Source: Clostridiales bacterium UBA4706 (GTDB lineage Bacteria; Bacillota; Clostridia; Oscillospirales; Oscillospiraceae). Taken from it: a DNA stretch of 12,105 nucleotides. Position 1 is the first letter of the stretch; each line of letters begins with the position of its first letter. The notes below the pieces were generated by a model that ran no database searches, was not told the DNA's origin, and saw only the letters and a list, made by a program, of their open reading frames with translations. Of this stretch, positions 1 through 6,304 are shown piece by piece. A program made the translations under genes and the position numbers. The stretch covers positions 12,165 through 24,269 of the forward strand of contig DHKA01000079.1 in NCBI GenBank assembly GCA_002404605.1, written 5' to 3'.

Positions 1-917
1 TCGCCGCGGGCGAGCATCGGCTTCAGAAGGTTTCCGGCGTCCATGCTGCCTTCGGTCTTGCCCGCGCCGACGATAGTGTGCAGCTCATCGATGAAGAGGA
101 TGATGCCGCCCTCGCTCTTGCGGACTTCTTCCAGCACGGCTTTGAGCCGTTCTTCAAATTCGCCGCGGTACTTGGCGCCCGCGATCAGCGCGCCCATGTC
201 GAGCGAGAAGATCGTCTTGTCCTTGAGTCCTTCGGGCACGTCGCCGCGCACGATGCGCTGCGCCAGCCCCTCGGCGATGGCAGTTTTGCCGACGCCCGGC
301 TCGCCGATGAGCACCGGGTTGTTCTTCGTTTTACGCGAGAGGATGCGGATAACGTTCCGGATCTCGTTATCGCGGCCGATCACTGGGTCAAGCTCGTTTT
401 CGCGGGCGCGCTTGACGAGGTCGGTGCCGTACTTGGCGAGAGCGTCGTAGGTGCTCTCCGGGTTATCGCCGGTCACGGGGCCGGTCTTGACCTTGGAAAG
501 TGCCTCGGTGAAGGCCGCCTTCGTGATGCCGTGGTCGGAGAAAATACGCTTGATCGCCGGGGTAGCGGCGGCGAAGATGCCGATCATCAGATGTTCGACG
601 GAGATGTACTCGTCGCCCATCGATTTGGCGGCTTTCTCGGCGGCATTGATGGCGCGGTCACACTCCGGGGAGAGATACACCTCGCTCACGTTGCCGACCT
701 TCGGCAGTGCGGCAATGGCGGTGTCAAGCTCGGAGAGGACGGCGTTGCAGTCCACCTTCATTTTGCCGAGCAGGGACGGGATCAGCCCGCCATCCTGATC
801 GACGAGAGCATAGAGCAAATGCTCGGGGGTGATATAGTTGTTGCGGTTTTCCTCCGCCATGGATTTGGCGGTACGGACCGCGTCCAGACTTTTCTGGGTG
901 AATTTTTCAGCGTTCAT
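1..917 (-). CDS. clpB: ATP-dependent chaperone ClpB, N-terminal part (cut by window edge)
   Basis: Protein disaggregase that works with DnaK to rescue aggregated proteins in the cytoplasm. The 305 visible codons cover the N-terminal double Clp_N domain (about residues 1-145) and the first half of the first AAA+ ATPase module. Walker A GEPGVGKT is at residues 205-212 and Walker B IILFIDE at 272-278, within one residue of the positions known for E. coli ClpB. The start is fixed by a strong ribosome site (TAAGGAGGGATTTTC then ATG). The rest of the gene lies beyond position 1. It follows the ribbon-helix-helix gene by 44 bases with no terminator between, so the two are probably co-transcribed from the CtsR-controlled promoter near 1650. 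The ClpC/ClpE/ClpA paralogues are less likely because of the close match to ClpB in the N domain and NBD1 spacing. Confidence 0.96.
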   Translation of the reverse strand, partial: MNAEKFTQKSLDAVRTAKSMAEENRNNYITPEHLLYALVDQDGGLIPSLLGKMKVDCNAVLSELDTAIAALPKVGNVSEVYLSPECDRAINAAEKAAKSMGDEYISVEHLMIGIFAAATPAIKRIFSDHGITKAAFTEALSKVKTGPVTGDNPESTYDALAKYGTDLVKRARENELDPVIGRDNEIRNVIRILSRKTKNNPVLIGEPGVGKTAIAEGLAQRIVRGDVPEGLKDKTIFSLDMGALIAGAKYRGEFEERLKAVLEEVRKSEGGIILFIDELHTIVGAGKTEGSMDAGNLLKPMLARG

Positions 918-961
918 GAAAATCCCTCCTTAATTCAATAAGAAAGAAATGGTATATAAGA

Positions 962-1603
962 TCAGATGAGCACAGCGGCTCGGCGCATCTGCGCGAACCA
1001 CTCGCGCTCGATGGCGCGCGCATCCAGCTCGCCGCTCACATAGCCCTTCATCAGCCGGTCAAAAAGCTGGATGTATTCGCTGATGGCCTGCGCCAGTTCG
1101 TCGGCGGTGCAGTTCTTGGACGGCGGCGCGATGGAGCGGACGAATTTGCCGTCGTACAGCGCGTACTGCCGCTCCGTTCCCGCGGGCAGGTGCGCATCTT
1201 CAATACGCTTCCAAAGCCGGAAAAACTCCGTCATCGCGCGGATGAGCGCTTCGGACTGCGTGCGGAAGAGCACCGTCAGCTCGCCGATGGAGTTTTCGTC
1301 GCCGCCGTGCAGCTCCAGCTCATACTTGACCGTCGGGCGGTATTTATACTGCAAGGAGCTCTTGAGCGACATCGTGCTGCTGTTCGGCGAAAAGAACGGG
1401 ACAAGCTCGCGCGAGGGGCTGATGAGCTGCTCGAGCGCGGAGAAAATGTCATTGATACGGCGCTCGGGCGTTGTATAGTTCACATATTCGGCGAGGATCT
1501 GATTGATGAGATTCGACCGGCTCGTCCCCAGTCGCTGCGCGAGCGCGTCCACCTCGCGGACGACCTCCTCGTTGAGCATCAAACTGTACAATGTCTTTTT
1601 CAA
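962..1603 (-). CDS. Ribbon-helix-helix (CopG-like) protein of unknown function, upstream of clpB
   Basis: A 213-residue cytoplasmic protein. Residues 2-41 have the pattern of a ribbon-helix-helix DNA-binding fold: a short strand (TLYSLMLNEE), a helix (VVREVDALAQRLG), the turn TSRS and a second helix (NLINQILAEYV). The remaining ~170 residues are charged and mixed alpha/beta in character, and I recognise no family there; there is no signal peptide or membrane segment. The start is TTG at 1603, ten bases after AAAGGAG. An ATG at 1612 lies inside the ribosome site region and reads another frame, so it is not the start. It is the first gene of a likely operon with clpB, and its leader holds an exact CtsR operator. 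By fold it could be an auxiliary regulator of the operon; that role is inference. The gene is sure, the function is not. Confidence 0.85.
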   Translation of the reverse strand: MKKTLYSLMLNEEVVREVDALAQRLGTSRSNLINQILAEYVNYTTPERRINDIFSALEQLISPSRELVPFFSPNSSTMSLKSSLQYKYRPTVKYELELHGGDENSIGELTVLFRTQSEALIRAMTEFFRLWKRIEDAHLPAGTERQYALYDGKFVRSIAPPSKNCTADELAQAISEYIQLFDRLMKGYVSGELDARAIEREWFAQMRRAAVLI

Positions 1604-1617
1604 AAGGAATCATCTCC

Positions 1618-1634
1618 TTTGACCTATTTTGACC
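1618..1634 (-). promoter_or_regulatory. CtsR operator
   Basis: On the minus strand the sequence reads GGTCAAA-ATA-GGTCAAA. This is two perfect heptads spaced by three bases, the tandem heptanucleotide known for CtsR, the class III heat-shock repressor of Firmicutes. It lies between the predicted transcription start and the TTG start of the ribbon-helix-helix gene, and its last bases run into the AAAGGAG ribosome site. This is a normal place for CtsR to block transcription. The central base of the spacer is T where the usual consensus prefers A. Confidence 0.88.
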
Positions 1635-1644
1635 TTTTAAATAT

Positions 1645-1672
1645 AGTATAGCACAAGAAAAACTTTTGTCAA
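1645..1672 (-). promoter_or_regulatory. Sigma-A-type promoter for the RHH gene-clpB operon
   Basis: On the minus strand TTGACA (1672-1667), a 16-base spacer and TATACT (1650-1645). The surrounding DNA (1640-1710) is very AT-rich compared with the rest of the window. Transcription would start near 1638, just ahead of the CtsR operator. Confidence 0.8.
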
Positions 1673-1732
1673 TAGTTTTATATAAATTATTTTGCAAATT
1701 ATATTTTAATCCGCACAGTTTTTAGGCGTAGG

Positions 1733-1768
1733 AAAAGCCTCGCGGAGTTTGCGCCCGCAGGCGCAAAT
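1733..1768 (-). repeat. 36-base stem-loop repeat, copy A
   Basis: Contains the perfect hairpin TTTGCGCC-tgcg-GGCGCAAA (arms 1748-1755 and 1760-1767), followed on the minus strand by CTCCGCGAGGCTTTT. A second copy in opposite orientation at 10617-10652 matches 33 of 36 bases. Two of the three differences form a compensatory G-C to T-A exchange in the stem. Confidence 0.7.
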
Positions 1769-1984
1769 GGAGTCTTAATCATTTTCTCCGGCGACACGCG
1801 CGTCGGAGAAAATGCATTTCGGCTCGCAAACGTGCGAGTTGTGCGCCAACGGCGCGCAGCGAGTGCGCTGCGGCGAGCCGCAGCTTCTTCAAACGAGAGC
1901 CCAACGCAGCGGGGCTCGTTTGAGAGCTTGTCAAAAATACTTTTTTGACAAGCTCAAGCGCCCCGACCACGGTCGGGGCGCTTG
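1748..1984. repeat. Array of consecutive inverted repeats filling the LCP-RHH intergenic region
   Basis: Read left to right the hairpins are: TTTGCGCC/GGCGCAAA (1748-1767); ATTTTCTCCG/CGGAGAAAAT (1781-1813); palindrome AAATGCATTT (1810-1819); CTCGCA/TGCGAG (1823-1838); GCGCC/GGCGC (1843-1855); GCTGCGGC/GCCGCAGC (1867-1884); an imperfect AAACGAG/CTCGTTT pair (1891-1921); GAGCTTGTCAAAAA/TTTTTGACAAGCTC (1924-1955); and the LCP terminator stem (1955-1984). No convincing gene lies in the gap between 1673 and 1986. The arms differ from one hairpin to the next, so this is a composite palindromic element rather than a tandem repeat. Confidence 0.8.
1955..1984 (-). terminator. Hairpin terminator after the LCP gene
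   Basis: Perfect 14-base inverted repeat, CAAGCGCCCCGACC (1955-1968) and its complement (1971-1984), starting two bases past the LCP stop codon. The T-run directly after it on the minus strand is missing. The next hairpin (1924-1955) follows at once and may share the job. Confidence 0.65.
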
Positions 1985-1986
1985 CT

Positions 1987-3237
1987 TCATTTATAGGGGC
2001 TGTAATCCGGCAGGATAGCGGAAGCTGCGTAGGTGTCGATCATGTAGACCGAGGCGTCCCCCACCGTGGTGGCGTAGCCGGGGAGGACGTTCGCCTCGAT
2101 ATCGGCGCGCACGCCCTTGAGCAGTACACGCGCCATCCAGACGAGATTCCGCGCCGAGATATCGGTCGTGAGATTTTCCTTATATATCTGCCAGAGGCCG
2201 GGCAGCGCGGAGAGCGTCTGCGGCCGCAGCCACTGCTTCATAGCAGCTTTCATCACCGCGCGCTGCACCTCCGTGCGGCCGATATCGGCATTGGCGTACC
2301 CGGAGCGGAAACGCACGACCCACATGAGTTGCTCACCGTTCAAATGCTGCTCTCCGGCCTTCAGATGAATGAAGAGATTCTGCGTCGGATCTTCATAATC
2401 CATATCCATGGGTACGTCAAAGTCCAGCCCGCCAAGCAGGTTCACCGCCTCCACGAAAGCGTTGAGGTCGATAAGGGCATAGGCGTCCGGCATAAAGCCG
2501 ACAACGTTCTTCACCTGCTCCATGAGCTGCTCCATACCCTTTTCCCCGCCGCCGACCGCGCCGTAGGCCGAGTTGATCTTCGGCACATAGTAGGCGGGCG
2601 CGTACGTGTCGCGCGGGATGCTCAAAAGGCGGAGGCTTCCCTCGTTCCGGTCGAGCGTCAGCAGGAGGATCGTATCGGTTCGCGTGCCGTCCTCGTCCGT
2701 GCCGCAGAGAAGGACCGTACTTCGTCCCGGAATGCGCTCGAGGTTATCCGGATTTCGTACCGGCGCTTTGCCGACGACTGCCACCGCAGCGATCGCAAGC
2801 AGGATGACCGCGACGAGAAAGCGGAGAAAACCTCCCCTGCGGCGGTGCTTTTTCCTTTTCGGCTTTTCTCTCGGCGGAGGCGGCGCGGCGGGCACATCCT
2901 CCGGGGCATAGGAGACGTCCTCTTCGTCCTCCGGCTCGTTATCCGCTTCGGTAATGTCCTCGTCGAGCTCTTCGTCGTATTCTCCGACGTCCTCGTCCGC
3001 TTCCCGCTCCTCGCGCTCTTTCTGCGAGTAGTATGCGTCGCGCTGCGCATAGTAAGCGTCCCGGCGGGCATAGTAGGCGTCGCGCTCGGCATAGTATTCC
3101 TCCCGCGCCTCCGGGGAGAGATGCCGCCCCGCGGCGGGGTATTCCTCCGGCGGGGTATTCCAGTCGGCGAAATAGTCCTCCTGCGGCGTGCCGTCCCAGT
3201 TGGTAGGCGTCCGGTTTGTATTGTCGCTTTGTTTCAT
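1987..3237 (-). CDS. LCP (LytR-CpsA-Psr) family protein with tyrosine-rich heptads in its cytoplasmic tail
   Basis: LCP enzymes transfer lipid-linked glycopolymers (teichoic acids, capsule) onto peptidoglycan at the outer face of the membrane. This 416-residue protein has a long cytoplasmic tail (1-136), one membrane helix (about 137-155) and an LCP domain (about 170-340). The family motifs GTRTDTILLLTLD (184-196), SIPRDTY (206-212), PKINSAY (219-225), a VNLLGGLDFDVP block (265-276) and ADIGRTEVQR (317-326) are all present. The tail carries four 7-residue repeats (47-74: EYYAERD, AYYARRD, AYYAQRD, AYYSQKE), then a strongly acidic stretch (75-113) and a basic one (125-134) just before the helix. 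Start: ATG with AGGAAAG nine bases upstream. It has its own promoter and terminator and appears monocistronic. The acceptor polymer cannot be told from sequence. Confidence 0.92.
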   Translation of the reverse strand: MKQSDNTNRTPTNWDGTPQEDYFADWNTPPEEYPAAGRHLSPEAREEYYAERDAYYARRDAYYAQRDAYYSQKEREEREADEDVGEYDEELDEDITEADNEPEDEEDVSYAPEDVPAAPPPPREKPKRKKHRRRGGFLRFLVAVILLAIAAVAVVGKAPVRNPDNLERIPGRSTVLLCGTDEDGTRTDTILLLTLDRNEGSLRLLSIPRDTYAPAYYVPKINSAYGAVGGGEKGMEQLMEQVKNVVGFMPDAYALIDLNAFVEAVNLLGGLDFDVPMDMDYEDPTQNLFIHLKAGEQHLNGEQLMWVVRFRSGYANADIGRTEVQRAVMKAAMKQWLRPQTLSALPGLWQIYKENLTTDISARNLVWMARVLLKGVRADIEANVLPGYATTVGDASVYMIDTYAASAILPDYSPYK

Positions 3238-3300
3238 GGCGTTTCTTTCCTAAAGTTTAATATCGTCATTTTTCAGACGGTTTTCGTCGTCCGGGGGTTC

Positions 3301-3329
3301 ATTGTAGCAGGGTTTTTGCCATAGAGCAA
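3301..3329 (-). promoter_or_regulatory. Promoter of the LCP gene
   Basis: Minus strand TTGCTC (3329-3324), 17-base spacer, TACAAT (3306-3301) with TG one base upstream of the -10 (extended -10). The 5' leader would be about 55 bases. Confidence 0.65.
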
Positions 3330-3335
3330 GAAAAA

Positions 3336-3369
3336 ACACGCGTACCGGAGATCCGATACGCGCGTTTTT
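3336..3369 (-). terminator. Intrinsic terminator of the ridA-lyase operon
   Basis: On the minus strand a CGCGTATCGGA arm pairs with TCCGGTACGCG across a two-base loop (one mismatch), followed by GTTTTTTC. It lies just past the stop of the transporter remnant (3385) and upstream of the LCP promoter. A T-run on the other side would let it work in both directions. Confidence 0.8.
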
Positions 3370-3384
3370 ACTGGATTTGGTATA

Positions 3385-3666
3385 TCAGCCGATGCCGCCC
3401 CACGCAGCGCCGAAGATGAGCGCCAGAACGGAAAGCACGCAGTAGACGTACTTGCCGAGGGGATAGAACCAGCCGCCGATCGGCTTCTTGATGCCGTAGG
3501 ACAGAGTCTCCATCGCAGTCTCCTTCTTGAGCACCCAGAAGAACATGATGCCGGCAAGGAGAGCGCCGAGCGGGCAGATGTAAATGGAGACAACGTCCAT
3601 CCACTGGGAAGTCCAGGGCTGGATCATCAGGGCGATGATGGCGCCGATGACACCGATGATCGCCAC
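3385..3666 (-). pseudogene. C-terminal remnant of a membrane transporter, probably sodium:neurotransmitter symporter (NSS/SNF) family
   Basis: An open frame of 93 residues with three hydrophobic helices (about 2-18, 26-46 and 72-92). It ends in the conserved-looking tail KKPIGGWFYPLGKYVYC and LIFGAAWGGIG, then TAA. This resembles the last helices of bacterial NSS transporters (normally about 450 residues), which are often encoded beside tryptophanase or tyrosine phenol-lyase genes. The first possible start is a GTG at 3666 with no ribosome site, placed exactly where lyase coding sequence stops making sense. So it is the 3' end of a gene whose first ~350 codons are gone. The family call is moderate; the truncation is clear. 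Confidence 0.7.
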
Positions 3667-4807
3667 GGCCGGACATGCCGCCGTAGGAGTCGTTGCCGTA
3701 GCAGGAGATCTGCTTTACCTTCAGCAGAACGCCGACGTCGGTCTTGACGGTGCCGTCCTCGTTGAAGTCGGAGAAATTCTGCCAGAACAGGCCCTTGTCG
3801 CGGAACGCGACCATGCCGCCCATGTTGGCGTGGCCGTCCTTCTTCGCGGACATGCAGAAGCCGTCGCAGTAAGAGAACATCTCGGTAGCGATCTCGGCGA
3901 TGGACTTGTCGCGGTAGCCCTCTTCATTCATCTTGATGAAGTAGCAGTTCTCCGCCCAGCGAGCCACGTCGAAGATCAGGGGGATGTTGTACTTGCGGGA
4001 CACGCGGTTGATCTCACGGATGTTGCCCATAGAGACCGGCTGGCCGCAGATCGGGTTATTGGTGATGCAGGTGAAGATCAAGGGAACATTTTCCGGACCG
4101 ACGCCCTGGATGAGCTGTTCGAGCTTGTCGATGTCCATGTTGCCCTTGAACGGATTCTTCTCGTAGGAGCCACCTTCGGGTACTTCGTAAAGGATCTCCT
4201 TGTGGTACAGGTTTCTGGGGATGGAGCCCATCTGCTTGATGTTGCCCTCGGTGGTGTCGAAGTGGCCGTTGGAGGGGATCGTGAACACCTTGACCGGATG
4301 ACGCTGGGCGAGGATCTTCTTGACGATCTCCATCAGGACGGATTCCTCGGCACGTCCCTGCTGGATGATGAAGGTGTTGGGACGCTCCATCTGCGCGGCG
4401 CCGCCGTTGAACAGTCCGCCTTCGTACTCGGGAAGGTAGACGTTCTCCATCATGGTCTCCACGTCGCGGCAGTCGGTGCGGACGTAGTCGATGATCTTCT
4501 TCCAGTTCTTCTCGCCGTCGCGCTCAAAAATGTCGCGGAAGGTGTCGAGAAGGACGTAGTAGCCGGTGTTGCGGCCGTAAGCCTCGTCGCCGAGAAACAG
4601 GGACGCCCACTGGTAGTTGGTCATCGCGGTGGTGCCGGAGTCGGAGAGCATATCGACCGTCAGCATGCCGGCGGGGAATGCAAACTCGTTGTAGTGCGTT
4701 GCCTTCAGGACGCGCTCACGCTGTTCGACCGTGACATCGGGAATGTCGCGGACGGCAAACGTGAAGTGATGGGGCGCGGGAACGTTTAGGGGATACTCTT
4801 TACTCAT
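3665..4807 (-). pseudogene. Tryptophanase / tyrosine phenol-lyase, C-terminally truncated at a deletion junction
   Basis: PLP-dependent beta-eliminating lyase that splits tryptophan or tyrosine into indole or phenol, pyruvate and ammonia. ATG at 4807 follows GGAGG by eight bases. Residues 1-381 are normal for the family: the lyase-type N-terminal regions with SNGHFDTTEGNI (179-190), the TNNPICGQPVSM loop (249-260), the FDVARWAENCYF segment (279-290) and the PLP lysine motif SAKKD (320-324, lysine probably K323). After SYGGMSGR (374-381) the frame reads a basic, arginine/histidine-rich tail of about 98 residues, which is the out-of-frame shadow of the transporter remnant, and stops at 3368. 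In E. coli TnaA about 200 residues follow the PLP lysine; here only 58 genuine ones do, so about 140 are missing. The open frame still gives a misleading 479-residue length. An active enzyme is unlikely. Trp versus Tyr specificity cannot be decided. Confidence 0.85.
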
Positions 4808-4923
4808 AATACTGACCTCCATAATGTTGGCGCTTTGCGCCTTTTGTTTTGGAGATACCCCGGTCGTCGCAGACAGCTCGCTGCCGGCGCCTGGCGGAGA
4901 CAGTATCAGATCGACGAAAGAAC

Positions 4924-5298
4924 TTAAAGGACGGCGATGCACTCGATCTCAACGAGCGCGTCCTTGGGGAGACGGGCGACTTCGACCGCGCTGCGCGCCG
5001 GGTAAGTACCGGTGAAGAACGTGGCGTAAACGCCGTTCATGGCAGCGAAGTTGTTCATGTCGCTCAGGAAAACGGTGGTCTTGATGACGTTTTCCATGGT
5101 GGCGCCGGAAGCCTCGAGGACAGCCTTGCAGTTCTCGAGAGATTTGCGGGTCTGCTCCTCGATCGTAGCGGGGAACGCGCCGGTGGTCATGTCAATGGGA
5201 AGCTGGCCGGACGTGATGATCAGGTTGCCCGCCTGGATGCCCTGCGAATAGGGACCGATCGCCGCGGGGGCCTTTTCGGTAGAGATAACGGTTTTCAA
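4924..5298 (-). CDS. ridA: RidA family reactive intermediate/imine deaminase
   Basis: Cytoplasmic trimeric enzyme that hydrolyses 2-aminoacrylate and related imines, protecting PLP enzymes from damage. 124 residues, the normal family length. The key residues Y17 (GPYSQ), R102 (in the signature PARSAVEVARLPKDALVEIE, 100-119) and E117 are present. The start is TTG at 5298, nine bases after AGGAGGTG; no ATG fits. It is first in an operon with the lyase gene (116 bases downstream), whose reaction produces aminoacrylate, so the pairing makes metabolic sense. The 116-base gap has no terminator acting on the minus strand. Confidence 0.93.
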   Translation of the reverse strand: MKTVISTEKAPAAIGPYSQGIQAGNLIITSGQLPIDMTTGAFPATIEEQTRKSLENCKAVLEASGATMENVIKTTVFLSDMNNFAAMNGVYATFFTGTYPARSAVEVARLPKDALVEIECIAVL

Positions 5299-5328
5299 AT
5301 CTGGTTTTCACCTCCTTGGTGTGAGAAT

Positions 5329-5357
5329 AGTTTATCATCACCGCAAATCGCTGTCAA
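5329..5357 (-). promoter_or_regulatory. Promoter of the ridA-lyase operon
   Basis: Minus strand TTGACA (5357-5352), 17-base spacer, TAAACT (5334-5329). Divergent from the regulator promoter about 160 bases away. A TGTGAGAATA box (plus strand, 5320-5329) covers the likely transcription start. Confidence 0.78.
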
Positions 5358-5449
5358 TATAAATCATAATTCTTTTCAGAGTCTAAATTCATTTTTGTTT
5401 ATTAGTAACAAATTTGAGCATTCAAGTCGCACATAACGAGAAAAATCCC

Positions 5450-5462
5450 TCTCATTGTGAGA
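5450..5462. promoter_or_regulatory. Inverted repeat between divergent promoters, candidate operator
   Basis: TCTCA-TTG-TGAGA, a perfect five-base inverted repeat about midway between the ridA and regulator promoters. The TGTGAGAAAA part (5456-5465) resembles boxes at the two promoters: TGTGAGAATA (5320-5329) and TATGAGAATC (5517-5526). It may bind the divergently encoded PAS/HTH regulator; this is inference. Confidence 0.4.
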
Positions 5463-5490
5463 AAATTGTCCAAAAACCGAGCTTTTTTTC

Positions 5491-5519
5491 TTGTCCCAGG
5501 CGTTTTGGTATGGTAGTAT
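5491..5519 (+). promoter_or_regulatory. Promoter of the PAS/HTH regulator
   Basis: TTGTCC (5491-5496), 17-base spacer, TAGTAT (5514-5519), followed by ribosome site AAGGGAGG (5537-5544) ten bases before the ATG. Confidence 0.65.
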
Positions 5520-5554
5520 GAGAATCACCGTAGTCCAAGGGAGGTACAAAACCC

Positions 5555-6259
5555 ATGACGGAACAACTGCTTTCGCAGTATACAAGGCTGGTCGAGTTTC
5601 TCGGCCGCGTTCTCGGGCCGGATTATGAGATCATTCTGCACGAGATTTCGCCGGAGCAGAGCCGCGTTGCCGCGATCGCCAACGGCGGCATCAGCGGACG
5701 GGACGTAGGCGCGCCGATCACCAATGCGGCGCTGCGCATGATCATGCAGAAGCAATACGAATCCAATAACTACATTATTAATTATACCGGCCAGCTCTCG
5801 AACGGGAAAACGCTCCGCTCAAGCACGATGTTCATCAAGGACGGCGGAAAGCTCGTAGGGCTTTTGTGCATCAACTTTGACGACAGCCGCTTCCACGAGA
5901 TCAGCGACAGCATCCTCCGGCTGGTGCATCCAGACGACTTCGTCCACCATCACTACTTCCCCAACGATGCGCCCGCCAAGCAGCCCGCCGCGCCGCAGTA
6001 TGCCGCGGCACAGCCGGCGGAGCATTTCCAGTCCGACATGAACGGACTGATGGAAGATCTCTTCGCAACCGTGACGAAGGACACCGGCGTGCCGCTGCGC
6101 CGTCTGACGCAGGCCGAACGCGCCGAGATCGTCGCGCGGCTCTATGAGCAGGGGATGTTCGAGCTTCGCGGCGCGGTGCAGTTCACCGTGGAAAAGCTCG
6201 GCTGCTCGCAGGCGAGCGTGTACCGTTATATAAAAAGCGCTAAAGCAGGCGAAGAATAA
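5555..6259 (+). CDS. YheO/DauR-type transcriptional regulator (PAS-like domain + HTH)
   Basis: A 234-residue DNA-binding regulator. Residues 8-122 fit the YheO-like PAS domain (LGPDYEIILHEI near 20-31, IANGGISGRDVGAPIT, and KLVGLLCINFDDSRF near 99-113). An alanine/proline/glutamine-rich linker (139-156) leads to a C-terminal helix-turn-helix (184-230) with the recognition segment VQFTVEKLGCSQASVYRYIK (208-227), as in the DauR HTH domain. Family members often control amino-acid catabolic genes and commonly sit beside RidA. Here it is divergent from ridA and the broken lyase gene, so those are the obvious targets. The ligand is unknown; an amino acid or its imine product is plausible. It ends at its own terminator. 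Confidence 0.9.
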   Translation: MTEQLLSQYTRLVEFLGRVLGPDYEIILHEISPEQSRVAAIANGGISGRDVGAPITNAALRMIMQKQYESNNYIINYTGQLSNGKTLRSSTMFIKDGGKLVGLLCINFDDSRFHEISDSILRLVHPDDFVHHHYFPNDAPAKQPAAPQYAAAQPAEHFQSDMNGLMEDLFATVTKDTGVPLRRLTQAERAEIVARLYEQGMFELRGAVQFTVEKLGCSQASVYRYIKSAKAGEE

Positions 6260-6264
6260 AAATG

Positions 6265-6288
6265 GCCGCCGGAGAAATCTCCGGCGGC
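6265..6288. terminator. Bidirectional terminator between the regulator and brnQ
   Basis: Perfect 11-base stem GCCGCCGGAGA (6265-6275) / TCTCCGGCGGC (6278-6288). It is followed by TTTGCG on the plus strand and by CATTTTTATTC on the minus strand, so it can end both convergent genes; the minus-strand T-run is the better one. Confidence 0.85.
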
Positions 6289-6304
6289 TTTGCGCACTAT
6301 GTAT

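Noticed and set aside
918..1700. CIRCE (HrcA) element for clpB
   Set aside because: No TTAGCACTC/GAGTGCTAA inverted repeat in the operon leader or the gap before clpB.
1733..1984. CRISPR array
   Set aside because: The hairpins have different sequences and no repeat-spacer periodicity; no cas genes nearby.
1945..3324. Long plus-strand open frame opposite the LCP gene
   Set aside because: Arginine/histidine/valine-rich shadow of the LCP gene; the LCP motifs on the minus strand are decisive.
3584..4789. Long plus-strand open frame (401 codons) opposite the lyase gene
   Set aside because: Antisense shadow caused by GC-biased codon use; no ribosome site and no family-like motifs.
4829..4849. 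GGCGC-ttt-GCGCC followed by TTTTGTTTT as a terminator
   Set aside because: The T-run is on the plus strand, where no gene ends; on the minus strand it is preceded by A-rich sequence and would not terminate.
4808..4923. TnaC-like leader peptide before the lyase gene
   Set aside because: No short ATG reading frame with a key tryptophan codon on the minus strand in this gap.
3368..4942. One 524-residue lyase-like protein
   Set aside because: The first 45 residues precede a clear ribosome site and ATG at 4807, and the last ~98 are an out-of-frame shadow of a transporter end. Only 4807-3665 is real lyase sequence.
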